Shown piece by piece: positions 25,187 to 34,900 of a DNA stretch of 64,000 nt. The position numbers were made by a program, and so were the translations under genes. How positions within the stretch are numbered: the first letter of the stretch is position 1; the number at the start of each line of letters is the position of its first letter. A model generated the notes under the pieces. That model was not told the origin of the DNA. It saw nothing but the letters and a program-made list of their open reading frames with translations, and made no database searches. Source of the DNA: UBA5342 sp965662645 (GTDB taxonomy: Bacteria; Bacteroidota; Bacteroidia; Bacteroidales; UBA5342); contig CBFIII010000007.1 of the NCBI GenBank assembly GCA_965662645.1, forward strand, positions 41,387-105,386, read 5' to 3'.

Positions 25187-27307
25187 ATGAGAAAATTGAC
25201 AACAAAACTTAGCATTTTTATCTTAATGCTATTCGTGGGAGCTACAGTGCAAGGGCAAATGCTGAACAGTAACAAAATGACAGAAGTGGCTCTTGGTTAT
25301 GTCCAGTTTCCTACCGAGGGCAAAATTTTGGGCAATGCCTATATTCAGTTTACAGATACCCAAACGGGTGCTGGAGCTATGCTTAACCGTGTTTTCCAGA
25401 AAAAGATGGGTATGGCTGGTAGCGTAAACATTACGACGACTAAATTGAGTCAACCTATTTTCTTCTCAGAAGGTGACATCTCTGTCGTGATTACTGCAAG
25501 AGAACCTAAGGTGAAAGAATATATTAATTTTATGGGCGGTAAAGGAATTGTTGTGTTTGGAGACGAACATGCATCTGCTTCTACTTCTAGTCCTATATAT
25601 GCCGAAACGTCTTTTCAGGTGTATCAAGGAGAGCAAATGATCTTTGAACAGGGTCCTGTGAATCTAGTGGGATACGAACAAATGGGTGCAGCACCAGCGA
25701 TGGGATCAACCGGTGGCGATTTAACGTCTTTGAAAGCGATGACAGCTACTCACGCTATTGCTGATCATTTTCCTCACGAAGAGTTGGCTTTGGAGTATGT
25801 CGAAAATATATTAAAAGCGAGATATGGCATGGGTATGGGTCAAGTTGACGTTAAGCCTTATTATGTTTCTGGTCTTAAGCGAGACAACAAGAAGCAATCA
25901 GAAGCATTTAGTGAAACGTTAGTTAGCTTAGCTCCACAATTTCAACTTAAGATGGGAGAAGATGACTATAATCAACAGTTAGCTGAAGCCATTACTTTTT
26001 ACAAAGGATTAGAAGGACAGTACAGTGATGAAAAGAAAGCGGAAGTAGATAAGAAAAACATCTGGCAGATTCAGAGTAATATTGCGATAGCCTATTTCTT
26101 ATCAGAAAACCCTGCAGAAGCACAGGTTTATATGCAAAAAGCCTTAGATAATAGAGATAAGACGATCATTAAAAAAGAGTCTGCAAGCGGAAAAGCTGGT
26201 TTTAGCGCTGGACTTGCTATGAACTATTTAAAATTTGCACCTAAATTTATTCAAGCGTGTGCAGACTACAAGAAAGGCTTAGAAGCTAACCCTAGTGAAT
26301 TTGTAGCGCAGTTTAAAGATTATAAAGCACGCAAGCAAATTGATGATAAAGCACAAGAGCTTTTAATTGCTTACGAATTAGGATTTTGTTATTCTCTTGA
26401 CTTACCTGTAAACATCTATGATTGTGGCGGTCAGAAAATTAAAAAGGTGACGGGTACTATCGCTACTAACGGCGAGGAGTTCAGTTATAAATACAACAAA
26501 GTATGGTATGCTTTCGTGCAAAAGCTTTTAAAGAAAGATCTTTTGTATGTAACTACTGTGAAAAGTGTTTCAAACCCTAAAGATAAAGTGAAGGTTGGTG
26601 ATTATGTATATTATAGTGACTGGTCAAATGATCAATATATTGTTCGTCCAGGACATGCCAATAATAAAGAGTTTAAAATGATCAGCTCAACAAGTTTAGG
26701 GAAATTTGGAATGTTCGGCGAAAATACAGAACGTGCAATAAATAATGTGCTTCCAGCAAGACAATACGAAGATTTCGTAACGAATAAAAAATTGTCAGCC
26801 ATGAATCGTCGTGCTACAGCACCTTCATTCCCTATGAGTTTGATGATGTCTGGTAGTGATAGGTTGTATCCTCATGTTCAATTTACAACGAATAATGATA
26901 TCGTTGTTGCTATTCGCAATGAAAGAGACAAGCCAGATTTCGAGGTAAATAAAATGACGTTAGAGCAAGATGAAGTGCTTTTCTATGACGAGATTATTAA
27001 AGTGCACAAATTCGAAGAAGGAAAGCTGAACTCTATTTCTACACATTCATATTCTGTTGCTCGTGATCGTGATGCTAAGCTTCCTTTAGATGCTAAAGCT
27101 TGGAAGATGTCACACGCAGGTCAGCTATTACCTACTACAGTGGTGAATGAAGAGACCCATAGTGAAGACATCACTATGGATGGAAATGCTATTAAAATAG
27201 TAAAAGATGGTAAAGCTCAAACGATCAATAAATCAATTGAAAAGTCTGGTGAAAATTGGACTTCTATATCATTTGGTGAGACTAAGATTACACGTACTAT
27301 TATGTAA
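25187..27307 (+). CDS. Large secreted protein of unknown function
   Basis: I do not recognise the family. The 706-residue protein has a signal peptide (LTTKLSIFILMLFVGATVQG, cleavage about 23). An N-terminal beta-rich domain (about 30-160) is followed by a Met/Gly-rich linker, a helical TPR-like segment (about 275-335) and a C-terminal beta-rich region with YVYYSDWSNDQYIV. No lipobox and no T9SS C-terminal domain were evident. Its coding strand favours T-ending codons more than most neighbours, which may reflect high expression. A terminator closes it. The LytTR gene immediately upstream is the likeliest regulator. Confidence 0.6.
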   Translation: MRKLTTKLSIFILMLFVGATVQGQMLNSNKMTEVALGYVQFPTEGKILGNAYIQFTDTQTGAGAMLNRVFQKKMGMAGSVNITTTKLSQPIFFSEGDISVVITAREPKVKEYINFMGGKGIVVFGDEHASASTSSPIYAETSFQVYQGEQMIFEQGPVNLVGYEQMGAAPAMGSTGGDLTSLKAMTATHAIADHFPHEELALEYVENILKARYGMGMGQVDVKPYYVSGLKRDNKKQSEAFSETLVSLAPQFQLKMGEDDYNQQLAEAITFYKGLEGQYSDEKKAEVDKKNIWQIQSNIAIAYFLSENPAEAQVYMQKALDNRDKTIIKKESASGKAGFSAGLAMNYLKFAPKFIQACADYKKGLEANPSEFVAQFKDYKARKQIDDKAQELLIAYELGFCYSLDLPVNIYDCGGQKIKKVTGTIATNGEEFSYKYNKVWYAFVQKLLKKDLLYVTTVKSVSNPKDKVKVGDYVYYSDWSNDQYIVRPGHANNKEFKMISSTSLGKFGMFGENTERAINNVLPARQYEDFVTNKKLSAMNRRATAPSFPMSLMMSGSDRLYPHVQFTTNNDIVVAIRNERDKPDFEVNKMTLEQDEVLFYDEIIKVHKFEEGKLNSISTHSYSVARDRDAKLPLDAKAWKMSHAGQLLPTTVVNEETHSEDITMDGNAIKIVKDGKAQTINKSIEKSGENWTSISFGETKITRTIM

Positions 27308-27341
27308 TCGTTGATGTAAGACGATACTTACTTTGATAAAT

Positions 27342-27375
27342 AAAGCTGCAACGTGTTTCGACCCGTTGCGGCTTT
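27342..27375 (+). terminator. Terminator of the large secreted protein gene
   Basis: A 12-bp stem (27342-27353 with 27364-27375, one G-U) closes a 10-nt loop and is followed by T residues. Confidence 0.88.
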
Positions 27376-27425
27376 TTTAGTTTATAGAGTGTTACGTGTT
27401 TACACAGCAGTAGTGTTATCTCTTT

Positions 27426-27461
27426 AAAATCACATAAAGATATTCTTTATGTGATTTTTTA
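27426..27461. terminator. Second hairpin terminator between convergent genes
   Basis: A perfect 15-bp stem (27426-27440 with 27444-27458) with a 3-nt loop has a T-run on the + side. It lies between the + strand secreted-protein gene and the minus-strand mscS-like gene and may serve both. Confidence 0.8.
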
Positions 27462-27532
27462 GCACCTAAAACATTAAAGTAAAGCGTCTTACACACATAA
27501 AAACTAAAGCTATAATATTCTAAGCCATCATA

Positions 27533-28453
27533 TTACTGAATAGGCAACTCCTCCCCTTGCCTATTCATAGAATAAAACCGTGTGGTAGGATAAGCAAAAC
27601 GTATGCTTTTTTCCTGATTAAAAGCATTCAATACATCTTGCCAAATATCACTCTCACTACTACGTCGTCTTCTAGGATTACAAAGATAACGCACCGTGAG
27701 TTGTACGCCATTTTCTTTGACTGAAGTGTAAACAATCGGCGTTAGATGTTTGTAATAGATCATATAATTTTTACTCGCTTCTTTTATTTCTCGTTTCGCT
27801 TTTATATCAATATCCAAAGTATATTTCTTAATAATAGCTTCTAAAATACGTTTGGCTTCTTTCCAATCACTCTCAAAAGTGATCATAACCTTCATTTCAT
27901 TCCAGATATATTCAAAACCCGAACTATAATTGGCTTGTGGTTCTTGAAACACCTTACCATTAGGCAAATGAATAATACGCCCTGTACTCTGATCGGCATC
28001 CACCCAATTGCCTATTTCTAAAATCGTAAATTGAAACAAGCGAATATCAATAATATCTCCAGTATTCTTACCTACTTGTACTCTATCTCCTACTACAAAA
28101 GGACGACGAAAAAGAATAAAAAACCATCCTGCTAAGTTTGTCAAAGGATCTTTGAGTGCAATAGCAAAACCAGCCGTCATTAAACCAAGAAAAGCACCAA
28201 ATTGCTCAAAAGCAGAAGCCCAGACTACAACGACTAAAACAACACCTGTAAAAGGAATAATAAAGGACAACATACGTTTCCATTGATAACGTATCTTCAC
28301 ATCATCAGTCTGGCGCCAAACCATGCGCGAAATACTGAAACGCAATAAGGTCAAAAAAAGCACAATAACAAGTGTTATTAAGACTTTGGCTTGTACAGAT
28401 GAATGTATGCCAGTCACATCATAAATTAATGCGGTAAGAGATTCCATAGTCAA
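27533..28453 (-). CDS. Small-conductance mechanosensitive channel (MscS family)
   Basis: The 306-residue inner-membrane protein has two transmembrane helices (about 22-42 and 66-86). The pore-lining third helix reads GLMTAGFAIALKDPLTNL. The MscS beta domain starts at RRPFVVGDRVQV (about 115-126) and includes the IHLPNGKVFQEP segment. The cytoplasmic alpha/beta end (about 190-300) is intact. Family function is release of osmolytes upon hypo-osmotic shock. The gene is monocistronic by appearance and convergent with the gene at 25187. Confidence 0.9.
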   Translation of the reverse strand: MTMESLTALIYDVTGIHSSVQAKVLITLVIVLFLTLLRFSISRMVWRQTDDVKIRYQWKRMLSFIIPFTGVVLVVVVWASAFEQFGAFLGLMTAGFAIALKDPLTNLAGWFFILFRRPFVVGDRVQVGKNTGDIIDIRLFQFTILEIGNWVDADQSTGRIIHLPNGKVFQEPQANYSSGFEYIWNEMKVMITFESDWKEAKRILEAIIKKYTLDIDIKAKREIKEASKNYMIYYKHLTPIVYTSVKENGVQLTVRYLCNPRRRRSSESDIWQDVLNAFNQEKSIRFAYPTTRFYSMNRQGEELPIQ

Positions 28454-28569
28454 AGCTTTTTGTATTTCAGGGTTTGAAAATACGACTTTGTTTTAATTAT
28501 GACAAATGCACACTTCTAATAATTAGAAGACTTAGACCAAAACAATTTAAAATAATACAGATATACAAA

Positions 28570-28661
28570 CAAAAATCCCCAAGGAACCACCCTCAGGGAT
28601 TGTGATTAACTGAAAGCTTTGGGAAACTTTGCAGTTATATCTAACCAATTAAAAAAACCAA
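28570..28661 (-). ncRNA. Candidate small RNA with two hairpins and a terminator
   Basis: Read on the minus strand, bases 28635 to 28607 form a bulged hairpin (AACTGCAAAG with CTTTCAGTT). This is followed by an 11-bp stem (28591-28601 with 28574-28584, two G-U, 6-nt loop) and a T-run. That is the layout of a short RNA ending in an intrinsic terminator. No ORF spans it. A sigma-54-like box lies just upstream. It is an inference with no homology behind it. Confidence 0.4.
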
Positions 28662-28672
28662 AATACTATAAA

Positions 28673-28688
28673 ACAAATGACGTGCCAA
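28673..28688 (-). promoter_or_regulatory. Sigma-54-like promoter box
   Basis: On the minus strand this reads TTGGCACGTCATTTGT, against the sigma-54 consensus TTGGCACG-N4-TTGCW. The -24 half is exact, and the -12 half has T for C in the last position. It would start RNA near 28661, directly before the two hairpins. Confidence 0.45.
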
Positions 28689-28854
28689 AATTCAATTAAT
28701 TTAAAATATTATTTAACTCCTCTAAAACTAAAAACCCCCTTACTAATAATCGGTGACCTAATTTAAAATCGAACTCAGATTTATAGTTCCAACATCATCT
28801 ATAGCAACACATAAGAATCCAGAATCTAAAAAGACAATGAACAAAAGACACCTA

Positions 28855-28888
28855 AAAAAAATCCCCTACAACACAAATTGCAGAGGAT
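28855..28888 (-). terminator. Terminator of the psp1-gldH-gcvH unit
   Basis: On the minus strand an 11-bp stem (28888-28878 with 28871-28861, two G-U) closes a 6-nt loop and is followed by at least seven T. It lies about 110 bp after the gcvH stop. Confidence 0.75.
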
Positions 28889-28999
28889 ATTATAATTTAT
28901 TGTAGCTAATGATTCACCCCATAAACAGACAGGATTATCAAGGTAGCAACATATATGAGTCGTAACTAACTACGAGGAAATAAAGCCTAAAATGTAAGA

Positions 29000-29374
29000 T
29001 TAAATAATCGCTTTATAAGCTTCCACATCTAACAATGTATCCAATTGAGACGGATCCTTCATTTTTACTTTCACAATCCATCCTTTATCATAAGCTGAAG
29101 AATTAACCAACTCCGGCTCATCTTCTAAAGTCTCATTAAACTCGAGTACTTCACCACCTACAGGTAGAAAAAGATCAGAAACGGTCTTCACCGCTTCAAT
29201 AGTACCAAACACCTCAGATTGTTTCAAGGTTTCACCTACGGTTTCTACTTCTACAAAAACAATATCACCCAACTCTTTTTGAGCAAAGTCAGTCACACCC
29301 ACAACAGCTATACCACCTTCCACTCGCACCCACTCGTGATCTTTTGTGTATTTAAGATTTTCAGGATAAGTCAT
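29000..29374 (-). CDS. gcvH: Glycine cleavage system H protein
   Basis: The 124-residue lipoyl carrier shuttles the aminomethyl group between the P, T and L proteins of glycine cleavage. The lipoylated lysine is K63 in GTIEAVKTVSDL. The start KYTKDHEWVRVEG and the SAYDKGWIVKVK end are canonical. No gcvP or gcvT is in the window. It is 21 bp behind gldH and ends in its own terminator. Confidence 0.96.
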   Translation of the reverse strand: MTYPENLKYTKDHEWVRVEGGIAVVGVTDFAQKELGDIVFVEVETVGETLKQSEVFGTIEAVKTVSDLFLPVGGEVLEFNETLEDEPELVNSSAYDKGWIVKVKMKDPSQLDTLLDVEAYKAII

Positions 29375-29395
29375 AATTCTTAACGTTAAATTTTC

Positions 29396-29872
29396 TTATT
29401 GTTCATAATTTTCGATTCTCACACCAATGCTCGAAACTCCTGTAAGTAGCTGTTCACGCATCCCATGAGAGAGTGTAATCTTATAATGTCCCGTGTGCAT
29501 AAAAGGGAAAGCTGAATACATGCGTTTCACATAATTATTAATACCTGCACTACGTTCCCCATACCACATACCATGTTCATCAGCCAACACATATTGTATA
29601 GTATCACAATAAACCAAGCTATCAGGTCCTTCTAATGTACTCAATAACCAAATGTTCTGATAAGGATATTGATTGAGATGTCTCAAACCAAAATTCACAT
29701 TATAAAGAGCTAATGAATCAGTAATATCAAACTCAAAAACATAACCACTATCTTGTGACCAAACAAAATCTTTAACATCAACCCATTTTTCATAAATACG
29801 CTGATTATCACACCCTGTTAAGCTAAAAAGAAACAGTATAAATATAATATGTACGTACTTTAACTTTTTCAA
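29396..29872 (-). CDS. gldH: Gliding-motility-type lipoprotein GldH
   Basis: The 158-residue lipoprotein has a signal peptide ending in the lipobox LTGC (C20 acylated). The mature part opens with NQRIYEKWVDV and continues with the GldH pattern, including FGLRHLNQYPYQNIWLL and the end ITLSHGMREQLLTGVSSIGVRIE in parts. GldH is required for gliding in Flavobacterium but is also conserved in non-gliding Bacteroidales, so motility should not be assumed. It overlaps psp1 by 4 bp, indicating translational coupling. Confidence 0.88.
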   Translation of the reverse strand: MKKLKYVHIIFILFLFSLTGCDNQRIYEKWVDVKDFVWSQDSGYVFEFDITDSLALYNVNFGLRHLNQYPYQNIWLLSTLEGPDSLVYCDTIQYVLADEHGMWYGERSAGINNYVKRMYSAFPFMHTGHYKITLSHGMREQLLTGVSSIGVRIENYEQ

Positions 29873-31176
29873 TTTGACGTATCTTTAGGTGGACGTGGAT
29901 TATTACGTCTATTTCGAGACTTCGAATTCTTATTCTTATCTACATTATCTTGTTTACCATCCTGAACTTTAGGTTTTGGCCTTGGTCTTGGTTTTGGTTT
30001 TGGATTCGGTTTTGGATTTGGTCTTTGATCTGAATCAACCTTAACACTATCACTTGGACGACGTTTCTTAGGACGACGCTTCTTATTATTACGTTTAGCC
30101 GGCTTATCAAAACGTGTTAGATCATCCTGACCTACTACATTTTCATAATCAGGACTATTATCAGGCTTTATCTCAACAAATTCCACCAAAGAATCTGGTT
30201 TAATATCCTGTTCATTTAAGCGTATAACCTCTTTTGCTCTATCTTTTGAAATAGTCGCAAAAACAGGTGCTCCTTCCTTCTTATTAAGGATATAAGTCAT
30301 CAGACCTTTTAAGGTGTCATTTTTAATATGTCGAAATGAACCTTCAGCAGTCTCCAATTTTCTATTTTTTGAAGGAAAGTCTTTAAGAGCTTCTTGATAA
30401 ATATCAACCTCATAATTGAGGCAACATTTCAGTTTAGCACACATCCCTGTTAACTTCTCAGGATTAAGCGATAATTCTTGAATTCGTGCAGCAGAGGTAT
30501 TAACCGAAGCAAAATTAGTATTCCATTTAGAACAACAAAGCTCACGACCACAAGGTCCAATACCACCAATAAGTCCGGCCTCTTGACGTGCCCCAATCTG
30601 ACGCATTTCTATGCGCACCCCAAATTCTGAAGCCAAATCCTTTATCAACTGACGAAAATCAACACGACGATCAGCAATATAATAGAAAATTGCTTTATTA
30701 CCATCACCTTGAAACTCTACATCCCCAATTTTCATTGCTAGATTGAGCTTTTTAGCCATTTCTCTAGCACGAATCATGGTAGGATGTTCTCGCTCCTTAA
30801 CAGCATTCCATTTTTCTATATCAGAAGGCTTTGCCATACGATAGACACGCTTAAACTCATAACGGTCAAGCTGTATCTTATTTTTACGCATCTGATTCAA
30901 CACCAATTCTCCTACCAACGAGACATGACCTATATCATGTCCTGGAGAAGTTTCAACAGCGACTATAGCACCTTCCTTAAGCTGTAATTTATTACTGTTA
31001 ATAAAATAGCCTTTACGGGTGTTTTTAAACTGAACCTCAACATATTCGGATTCATTTCGACCTAACTTCAGATCTTCCAACCAGTTTGTAACACTTAATT
31101 TGCGACATCCTGAATTGGTGCAAACAGTATATGTTTCAGGTATATTTTCCTGATTATTATTGTCTATATTTTCCAT
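29869..31176 (-). CDS. PSP1-domain protein (RicT/YaaT-like)
   Basis: The 435-residue protein contains the PSP1 C-terminal domain (about 75-275). It has a family cysteine set in GPCGRELCCSKW and CAKLKCCLNYE; related RicT proteins bind an iron-sulfur cluster with RicA and RicF. The last 80 residues are a low-complexity Lys/Arg/Pro/Asn tail (KPNPKPKPRPRPKPK), probably nucleic-acid binding or disordered. In Bacteroidota it is regularly found upstream of gldH, as here. Its function in this phylum is unclear; roles in RNA processing or replication are suggested by relatives only. Confidence 0.85.
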   Translation of the reverse strand: MENIDNNNQENIPETYTVCTNSGCRKLSVTNWLEDLKLGRNESEYVEVQFKNTRKGYFINSNKLQLKEGAIVAVETSPGHDIGHVSLVGELVLNQMRKNKIQLDRYEFKRVYRMAKPSDIEKWNAVKEREHPTMIRAREMAKKLNLAMKIGDVEFQGDGNKAIFYYIADRRVDFRQLIKDLASEFGVRIEMRQIGARQEAGLIGGIGPCGRELCCSKWNTNFASVNTSAARIQELSLNPEKLTGMCAKLKCCLNYEVDIYQEALKDFPSKNRKLETAEGSFRHIKNDTLKGLMTYILNKKEGAPVFATISKDRAKEVIRLNEQDIKPDSLVEFVEIKPDNSPDYENVVGQDDLTRFDKPAKRNNKKRRPKKRRPSDSVKVDSDQRPNPKPNPKPKPRPRPKPKVQDGKQDNVDKNKNSKSRNRRNNPRPPKDTSN

Positions 31177-31212
31177 TCTTCACTGATTCTTTCAAAGCAA
31201 TACATTGCTATG

Positions 31213-31220
31213 CAAATGTA
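31213..31220 (-). promoter_or_regulatory. -7 element of the psp1-gldH-gcvH unit
   Basis: TACATTTG on the minus strand fits TAnnTTTG and lies about 37 bp before the psp1 ATG. No well-spaced -33 is evident. Confidence 0.45.
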
Positions 31221-31325
31221 TCAAAAATAACTTGATTACTATAAGAACCTGAAACATTTATTCACCACTATTTTCCCTAAAAGGCATAGTTTTTGCAATA
31301 TGCTTTATTTGTCCAACATTTATTG

Positions 31326-31333
31326 TACTTTTG
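31326..31333 (+). promoter_or_regulatory. -7 element of gmhA
   Basis: TACTTTTG is an exact TAnnTTTG, 25 bp before the gmhA ATG. A TTTG at 31308-31311 is closer than the usual 19 bp. Confidence 0.5.
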
Positions 31334-31358
31334 CGTTAACTAACTAAACAAAAACAGC

Positions 31359-31937
31359 ATGGATCTTGCTCTTGTAGAAGAGAATTTCAAAGAAGCTCAA
31401 AACGTACTCAACACATTTATAGCTAATAAGTCAAATCTGGAAGCTATAGCAAATGCAGGAGAGGCCATGACAAAAGCTATCTTATCTGATCATAAAATCA
31501 TCTCCTGTGGCAACGGCGGATCGTCTTGTGATGCCGCTCATTTTGCGGAAGAGATGACGGGACGTTTTAGAGGAGAACGAAGATCTTTACCAGCCATTGC
31601 CATTAGCGACTCAGCACATATCACATGCACAGCCAACGACTATGGTTTTGAGTCCATCTTCTCTCGCTTTATTGAAGGCTTTGGAAAAGAAGGTGATGTA
31701 CTACTAGCCATTAGTACAAGTGGCAATTCCAACAATGTAATAAAAGCAGCAGAAGTAGCACGCGAAAAAGGCTTAGTCGTCATTTCTCTCACGGGTAAAT
31801 CAGGAGGTTCAGTAAAAAGACTTTCAGACGTCAACATCAACGTAGCCCATCAAGGGTGGGCCGACCGTATCCAAGAAATACATATAAAGGTCATCCATAC
31901 ACTGATAAACTATATAGAAGAACACTTAGAAAAATAA
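31359..31937 (+). CDS. gmhA: Sedoheptulose-7-phosphate isomerase
   Basis: The 192-residue SIS-domain enzyme makes D-glycero-D-manno-heptose-7-phosphate, the first committed step of LPS heptose synthesis. It has SCGNGGSSCDAAHFAEEMTG (about 49-68) with the metal-binding pair H61 and E65, and the SIS signature LLAISTSGNSNNV (about 114-126). A late HIKVIHTLINY helix carries a further His. The next step, hldA, is at 15921. It lies 12 bp upstream of the DUF2723 gene, so the two are likely cotranscribed. Confidence 0.95.
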   Translation: MDLALVEENFKEAQNVLNTFIANKSNLEAIANAGEAMTKAILSDHKIISCGNGGSSCDAAHFAEEMTGRFRGERRSLPAIAISDSAHITCTANDYGFESIFSRFIEGFGKEGDVLLAISTSGNSNNVIKAAEVAREKGLVVISLTGKSGGSVKRLSDVNINVAHQGWADRIQEIHIKVIHTLINYIEEHLEK

Positions 31938-31949
31938 AATAGAATACGT

Positions 31950-34900
31950 ATGAGCAAATACAAATTATGGAATAACATTCTAGCTTGGGTAGCATTTGCT
32001 ATTGCAGCATTTACTTATTTATCAACAATAGAACCTACCGCTAGCTTTTGGGATTGTGGTGAGTTTATTGCAACAGCAGACAAATTACTCGTAGGTCACC
32101 CACCAGGGGCTCCATTTTTTATGATAATGGGACGTTTTTTCGCACTTTTCGCATCTGGCCCTGACAAGGTAGCTATGATGGTCAATTCAATGTCAGCACT
32201 ATGCAGTGCTTTTACCATCCTCTTTTTATTCTGGACTATTACTCATCTTGCCAAAAAACTTTTAGTTGGCAACGATACAGAAAAATTAACAAAAGGAATA
32301 TCCATCAGTATTTTAGGTGCTGGACTTATTGGTTCTTTAGCTTACACTTTCACCGACACCTTTTGGTTTTCAGCTGTAGAAGGTGAGGTATATGCTATGT
32401 CATCTCTATTTACAGCGGCTGTTTTTTGGGCCATCCTAAAATGGGATGCTGAAGCTGATCAACCCCATTCTAACCGTTGGATTATACTAATTGGCTTATT
32501 GATGGGACTTTCAATTGGTGTTCACTTATTAAACTTATTGGCTATCCCTGCTATTGCGTTAGTGTATTACTTCCGCAAACACAAACCAACAGTAAAAGGC
32601 ACCATCACCACATTACTCATTTCCTTTTTCCTTTTAATGTTCATCATGTACGGCATTGTACCAGGAACAGTACGATTAGCATCTTGGTTTGAATTAATGT
32701 TCGTCAATGGTCTAGGCTTACCTTTCAATAGTGGCATGCTCATTTTTTACATCTTATTGACTGCAGCCTTAATTTATGGAATCTACTACACCTATCGTAA
32801 CAATAAAGAGATAGCGAATACAGCCCTGACTTTTTTAACCGTTATATTTATAGGTTATTCAGCTTTTGCGATGGTACTTATCCGTGCCAATGCAAAACCA
32901 CCAATGAATCAAAATGATCCTAAAGATGCATTTTCTCTTTATTCATACCTTAACCGTGAACAATATGGCGATCGCCCTTTAGTTTATGGTCAATATTACG
33001 ATGCCCCTGTAATAGGACAAGAAGACAATGGTAACATCAGAGCACAGATAGATGGCAAATACAAAATCATAGACTCTAGACCAAAATACACTTACGATAA
33101 ACGTTTCGAGACTCTTTTCCCCCGTATGTATTCTCCTCAAGCAAATCACGTTAAAGAATATAAGAACTGGGCAAAAATAGAAGGGACGAAGATAAAAACA
33201 AAAGACGGCGTTAAAATCAAGCCTACTTATGTAGAGAATTTAAGATTTCTGATCTCCTATCAGTTTAACTTTATGTATTGGCGTTATTTTATGTGGAATT
33301 TTGCTGGAAGGCAAAATGACAAACAAGGATATGGTGGCGTTACTAATGGCAACTGGATATCAGGCATTAACTTCATAGATCAACAGCGCTTAGGTGGCGA
33401 TTGGAATAAATTACCCGACTCCATCAAAAATGACAAAGCCCATAATACTTATTTTTTCCTTCCTTTAATTTTAGGTCTTTTAGGTATTGTCTTCCAGATA
33501 AAAAAAGGAAAAGAAGAAGATTACGAAAATTTAATGATCGTATCTGCTCTCTTCATCCTTACTGGAGTAGCCATCGTAATTTACCTCAATCAATACCCAA
33601 TGCAACCACGAGAAAGGGACTATGCATATGCTGCCTCTTTTTATGCTTTCTGTATATGGATAGGCTTAGGTGTTTTATTCCTTTCCGAATTGATTGGTAA
33701 ATTCATGAAATCAGAAAGAGCTGCCGTATTAGCTACCGTCATAGGTTTAGTAGTTCCGGGCATTTTAGTTGCTGAAAACTGGGACGATCACGATCGTTCA
33801 GGTCGCTATATGTGCCGTGATTTCGCAAACAATTACCTGCAATCGTGTGCTAAAAATGCTATTATATTTACTAATGGAGATAACGACACTTTCCCATTAT
33901 GGTACGCCCAAGAAGTAGAAGGCATACGTACTGACGTTAGAGTTTGCAACTTGAGTTATTTACAAACAGATTGGTACATCAATCAAATGCGCAGACAAGC
34001 CTATGATTCAAAAGGCTTACCATTTACCTTAGACAAAGAAGACACCCGTCAGGGACGTAATGGTGTTACTCATTTGATTGACCGCACTGGCGGAAAACCT
34101 TTTGATCTACAAAGCGCTTTCAAATGGCTTGCTAGCGATAAAAAAGAAACAAAAGAAATACCAGGAAATGGACGCATAGATCATTTTCCTGCCAAACAAT
34201 TCTACCTACCTATAGACAAGCAAGACGTATTGTCTAAAGGCGTAATAGCAGAAAAAGACAGCGCTCGACTTATTGATCAAATTGATTTCGATTTTAGCAA
34301 AAAAAGTTACATTCGCAAAAATAAAGTCATGATGCTCGATCTGATAGCTTCTGCCAATTGGGAACGCCCCATTTATTTAGCCGTTTCCATCCCTTCAGAA
34401 TATCATCTAGGATTAGATCATCATTTTGAAACCACAGGACTAGCTTATCATTTGGTTCCAATGAACACAAAAAATAACAGTATTTATCCTAGCAACTCAG
34501 AGATCAACACAGACCTTATGTACAACAATATGATGACAAAGTTCCAATATGGAGGCATGTCAACAAAAGGTGTATATATGGAGGAAAACACGATGAGAAT
34601 GAGTCTCAACTACCGCTTTAACTTTGTTCGTTTAGCTGGAGCATTGTACAAAGAAGGTCAGTTAGATAAAGCTACAAAGACTATTGAACGTTGTTTTAAG
34701 GAAGTTCCATCAATTAATGTACCTTACACCTATATGTCATACCAATTAATTGACATCTGTCTCAGATTAGGAATGAAAGATAAAGCTATTGAAGTAATAG
34801 AAGAAACACATGAACAGGCTCGTCAAGAATTAGTATTTTACTTGTCATACGACAAAAAAGACAAAGCAAGTGTTTCGGAAAAAATCAGAGAAAATCTGAT

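Larger units (their letters stand above)
28454..28999. other. 546-bp intergenic region between gcvH and mscS
   Basis: This gap holds the candidate small RNA and sigma-54-like box (28570-28688) and the gcvH terminator (28855-28888). The rest (28454-28569 and 28689-28854) is AT-rich and I see no gene in it. Confidence 0.5.
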
